Of a stretch of 64,000 nucleotides of DNA, positions 62,306-64,000 are shown one piece after another. Position numbers and translations under genes: made by a program. The stretch comes from Silanimonas sp. (GTDB lineage Bacteria; Pseudomonadota; Gammaproteobacteria; Xanthomonadales; Xanthomonadaceae), in assembly GCF_027530345.1 (NCBI RefSeq), contig NZ_JAPZQK010000010.1:90899-154898 (forward strand). Reading direction: 5' to 3'. How positions within the stretch are numbered: position 1 is the first letter of the stretch; each line of letters begins with the position of its first letter. Below the pieces are notes generated by a model that saw only the letters and a program-made list of their open reading frames with translations, did no database searches and was not told where the DNA came from.

Positions 62306-62962
62306 TCAGGAAAAGGAGGCAGCGTCCGCAGGGTGCCCGGCGACGGCCGGAGTGCCGAGGAACAAGGCATTGAAGCGGCGCGCAGCGGCCAAGGGCTCGG
62401 GCGCATCGAACACCGCGCCGACGACCGCCAGCAGGTCGGCACCGGCGGCGACGAGGGGTGCGGCATTGTCCGGCGTCAGGCCGCCGATGGCCACTCGAGA
62501 CCGCCGCAACGGCGCCGCCGCGCTGAGCAGATCGGGCGTTGCACGTCGGGTGGTCGTCTTCGTCTGTGTGGGGAAGAAGGCGCCAAAGGCGATGTAGTCG
62601 GCGCCGGCCGCGACCGCACGCTCCGCGCGGGCGAGCTCGTCGTAGCAGGAGGCGCCCAATACGAGTCGGGGTGCCGCCCGCCGGGCCTCCACCAGGTCGC
62701 CATCGTCCTCGCCCAGATGTGCGCCGGCTGCGTCGACGTCCAGCGCCAAGCGCCAATCGTCATTGATGACCAGCGGCACCCCCGCCGCATCGCAAAGGGC
62801 CTTCAGCGCCCGCGCCTCGTCGAAGCGCCGCGTGGCGTCCGCGCGCTTGTTCCGGTACTGAAGCAAGGCCGGTTTGGCCGACAGCACGGCGGCGACGCGT
62901 TCCACGAGTCGATCGCTGTCGTCGTCGTCGGGCGTGATGAGGTAGAGGCCGCGCAGCGTCAT
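62306..62962 (-). CDS. thiE: Thiamine-phosphate synthase
   Basis: This 218-residue TIM-barrel enzyme joins the pyrimidine and thiazole halves of thiamine. [44 protein letters not shown] and AIGGLTPDN are the expected segments. It is first in the thiE-hemL-HAD-PLP unit and divergent from rubredoxin. A TACGAT hexamer six bases before the ATG could be the -10 of a leaderless transcript. Confidence 0.93.
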   Translation of the reverse strand: MTLRGLYLITPDDDDSDRLVERVAAVLSAKPALLQYRNKRADATRRFDEARALKALCDAAGVPLVINDDWRLALDVDAAGAHLGEDDGDLVEARRAAPRLVLGASCYDELARAERAVAAGADYIAFGAFFPTQTKTTTRRATPDLLSAAAPLRRSRVAIGGLTPDNAAPLVAAGADLLAVVGAVFDAPEPLAAARRFNALFLGTPAVAGHPADAASFS

Positions 62963-63033
62963 GGTCGTATCGTACTCGTCAGGACGTGTGCGGCATGGCA
63001 GGCTTCCGGGATTCCACGAATCGTCCGGAAGCC

Positions 63034-63216
63034 ATGGCCACATCTCCTGCCTACACCACTTGGGTCTGCGTCGTCTGTGGCTTCGTCTATGACGAGGCCG
63101 AGGGGCTGCCCTCGGAGGGCATCGCTCCGGGCACGCGTTGGGCCGACATCCCGGAAGATTGGCAATGCCCGGAGTGCGGTGTGTCGAAGGCCGACTTCGA
63201 GATGGTGCAGGCCTGA
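63034..63216 (+). CDS. Rubredoxin
   Basis: This 60-residue iron-sulfur electron carrier binds one Fe through CVVCG (C12, C15) and CPECG (C45, C48), with [16 protein letters not shown] and [11 protein letters not shown] in the usual positions. The start ATG 63034 gives a normal rubredoxin; an upstream frame adds 16 residues without support. Its redox partner is not in the window. Confidence 0.93.
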   Translation: MATSPAYTTWVCVVCGFVYDEAEGLPSEGIAPGTRWADIPEDWQCPECGVSKADFEMVQA

Positions 63217-63270
63217 CCGTTCCTTCGAGTGCCCGGGCGCCGACGTCATTCCACGGCTCGGTCCGTCGGC

Positions 63271-63738
63271 TCAGGGCTGTCCCGTTTCGGGAATGCCTTC
63301 CGAGAAGGTGATCACGGCGCCGCGTTCGAGGCCGAGGGCGTCCGAGCGTCCGGCATTGAGCTCCAGCACGTACTTGGCCGGCCCGCGGCTCGGGTAGTTC
63401 GGGCAGCGGTCGCCCGCGGTGCAGGGCGGCACGCCGCGCTGGATCGACACCAGTTTCCGATCGGCATCGAAGTACAGGATATCGAGCGGGATCTTGGTGT
63501 TCTTCATCCAATAAGCGAGCGGTGCCTCGTTCTCGTGGACGAAGAGCATCCCGTGATCGGCCGGCATCGACTCGCGGAACATCAGGCCCCGCGCGCGCTC
63601 GTCGAAATCGTCGGCAAGTGCGACATCGAAGCGCTGTCCGCCCACTTCTACCCAATGTCGGCCGCCCGAGCCGCTGCATGCAGTGGTGCCGAGGACGGCG
63701 GCCAGGGCGAAGAGGCTTGTAAGGAGGCGCAGGCGCAT
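63271..63738 (-). CDS. DUF192 family exported protein
   Basis: This 155-residue protein has an N-terminal signal segment with a lipobox-like TTAC (Cys at about 21), then a DUF192 domain: ARGLMFRESMPADHGMLF, YWMKNTKIPLDILYFD, KYVLELNAG. The family is widespread, small and without an established function. The start ATG 63738 removes a non-conserved extension. It is convergent with rubredoxin. Confidence 0.88.
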   Translation of the reverse strand: MRLRLLTSLFALAAVLGTTACSGSGGRHWVEVGGQRFDVALADDFDERARGLMFRESMPADHGMLFVHENEAPLAYWMKNTKIPLDILYFDADRKLVSIQRGVPPCTAGDRCPNYPSRGPAKYVLELNAGRSDALGLERGAVITFSEGIPETGQP

Positions 63739-63843
63739 GGGCGGTCCCGGTCGATAGGAGGCCTCGATTGTAGGGCGGCGCCCCGTTTCGCCCGATGGGA
63801 ATGAACGATTCGCCGCGTCTGCGCGTTCGTTCATTCAAGAGGC

Positions 63844-63873
63844 TTGCAATGCCCCATGCCGGTTGCCTATAGT
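63844..63873 (+). promoter_or_regulatory. Upstream promoter of a tandem pair
   Basis: TTGCAA (63844-63849), an 18-base spacer and TATAGT (63868-63873) are followed by the GC-rich discriminator TCGCGCCCC. With the copy 110 bases further on, it forms a tandem pair in the final 160 bp of the window. Confidence 0.55.
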
Positions 63874-63952
63874 TCGCGCCCCTTCGCAGGGCGGCCCGGA
63901 AACGGGGCGGAGTTGCGGAGGGGGGTTGAGAAGAAAGTTTCGCTTTACGGTG

Positions 63953-63980
63953 TTGACGAACTTCGAAACTGCTGTATAGT
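63953..63980 (+). promoter_or_regulatory. Strong sigma70 promoter, probably of a stable-RNA operon
   Basis: TTGACG (63953-63958), a 16-base spacer and TATAGT (63975-63980) are followed by a GC-rich discriminator (GTGCGGCTCCC), the pattern of stringently controlled rRNA and tRNA promoters. The window ends 20 bases later, before any coding or RNA sequence can be identified. Confidence 0.65.
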
Positions 63981-64000
63981 GTGCGGCTCCCTCGGGCGAA

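Overview
The window is very GC-rich, gene-dense DNA from a gammaproteobacterium, most likely the Lysobacteraceae (Xanthomonadaceae) or a close relative. This placement is inferred from three things: a fused ilv-leu supercluster of the Xanthomonas type, a PPi-dependent phosphofructokinase instead of the ATP enzyme, and an alpha-glucan TonB-receptor locus with embedded flavin-dependent halogenases. No insertion sequence, phage gene, CRISPR array, tRNA or rRNA was recognised. The right end stops just after two tandem, strong sigma70-type promoters with GC-rich discriminators, as expected just upstream of a stable-RNA operon.

Layout. (1) 1-13.2 kb: alpha-glucan (maltodextrin-type) uptake locus. 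It holds a truncated exported protein, two overlapping flavin-dependent halogenase genes, a DUF6445/2OG-Fe(II)-like gene, an exported GH13 amylase, a TonB-dependent receptor, a methyltransferase, an SLC45-like sugar transporter and a serine beta-lactamase-fold protein. A 14-bp LacI-type operator candidate lies in both divergent promoter regions. (2) 13.2-20.0 kb: a redoxin with a stand-alone DsbD-N-like protein, a fasciclin protein, two tandem HDOD regulators, cytosolic pyrophosphatase, and an ECF sigma factor with a membrane partner and a lipoprotein. (3) 20.1-27.0 kb: a seven-gene minus-strand arsenosugar operon (ArsM, ArsS, two glycosyltransferases of the TIGR04282/TIGR04283 type, a fatty-acid-hydroxylase-like enzyme, a VTT-FAD-oxidoreductase fusion and a small membrane protein) that may make an arsenolipid. 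(4) 27.1-38.6 kb: a COG2509 oxidoreductase, H+-pyrophosphatase, a SigF/NrsF pair, a GGDEF-EAL protein, PPi-PFK, adenylate kinase and Mpl. With ppa, this gives three PPi enzymes within 18 kb. (5) 38.6-42.8 kb: an Lnt-like acyltransferase with a long C-terminal extension, a small membrane-anchored protein and an SGNH hydrolase.

(6) 43.1-54.8 kb: one ten-gene minus-strand unit, ilvD-ilvC-ilvG-ilvM-ilvE-ilvA-leuA-leuC-leuD-leuB, which encodes every step from threonine/pyruvate to Ile, Val and Leu. Upstream is a clear transcription attenuator: a leader peptide with an Ile-Val-Ile-Thr-Val-Val-Leu-Leu run, a 10-bp antiterminator and a 12-bp terminator. (7) 55.0-63.7 kb: housekeeping genes, namely a LON-domain protein, a DedA-PAP2-LssY fusion with a degenerate phosphatase motif, an SDR, a PaiB-like protein, a thiE-hemL-HAD-transsulfuration cluster, rubredoxin and a DUF192 lipoprotein.

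The observations most worth following are the putative arsenolipid operon with its scramblase-oxidoreductase fusion, the halogenases that appear to share a regulon with glucan uptake, and the directly readable ilv attenuator. All family assignments come from reading motifs by eye; no database search was run.
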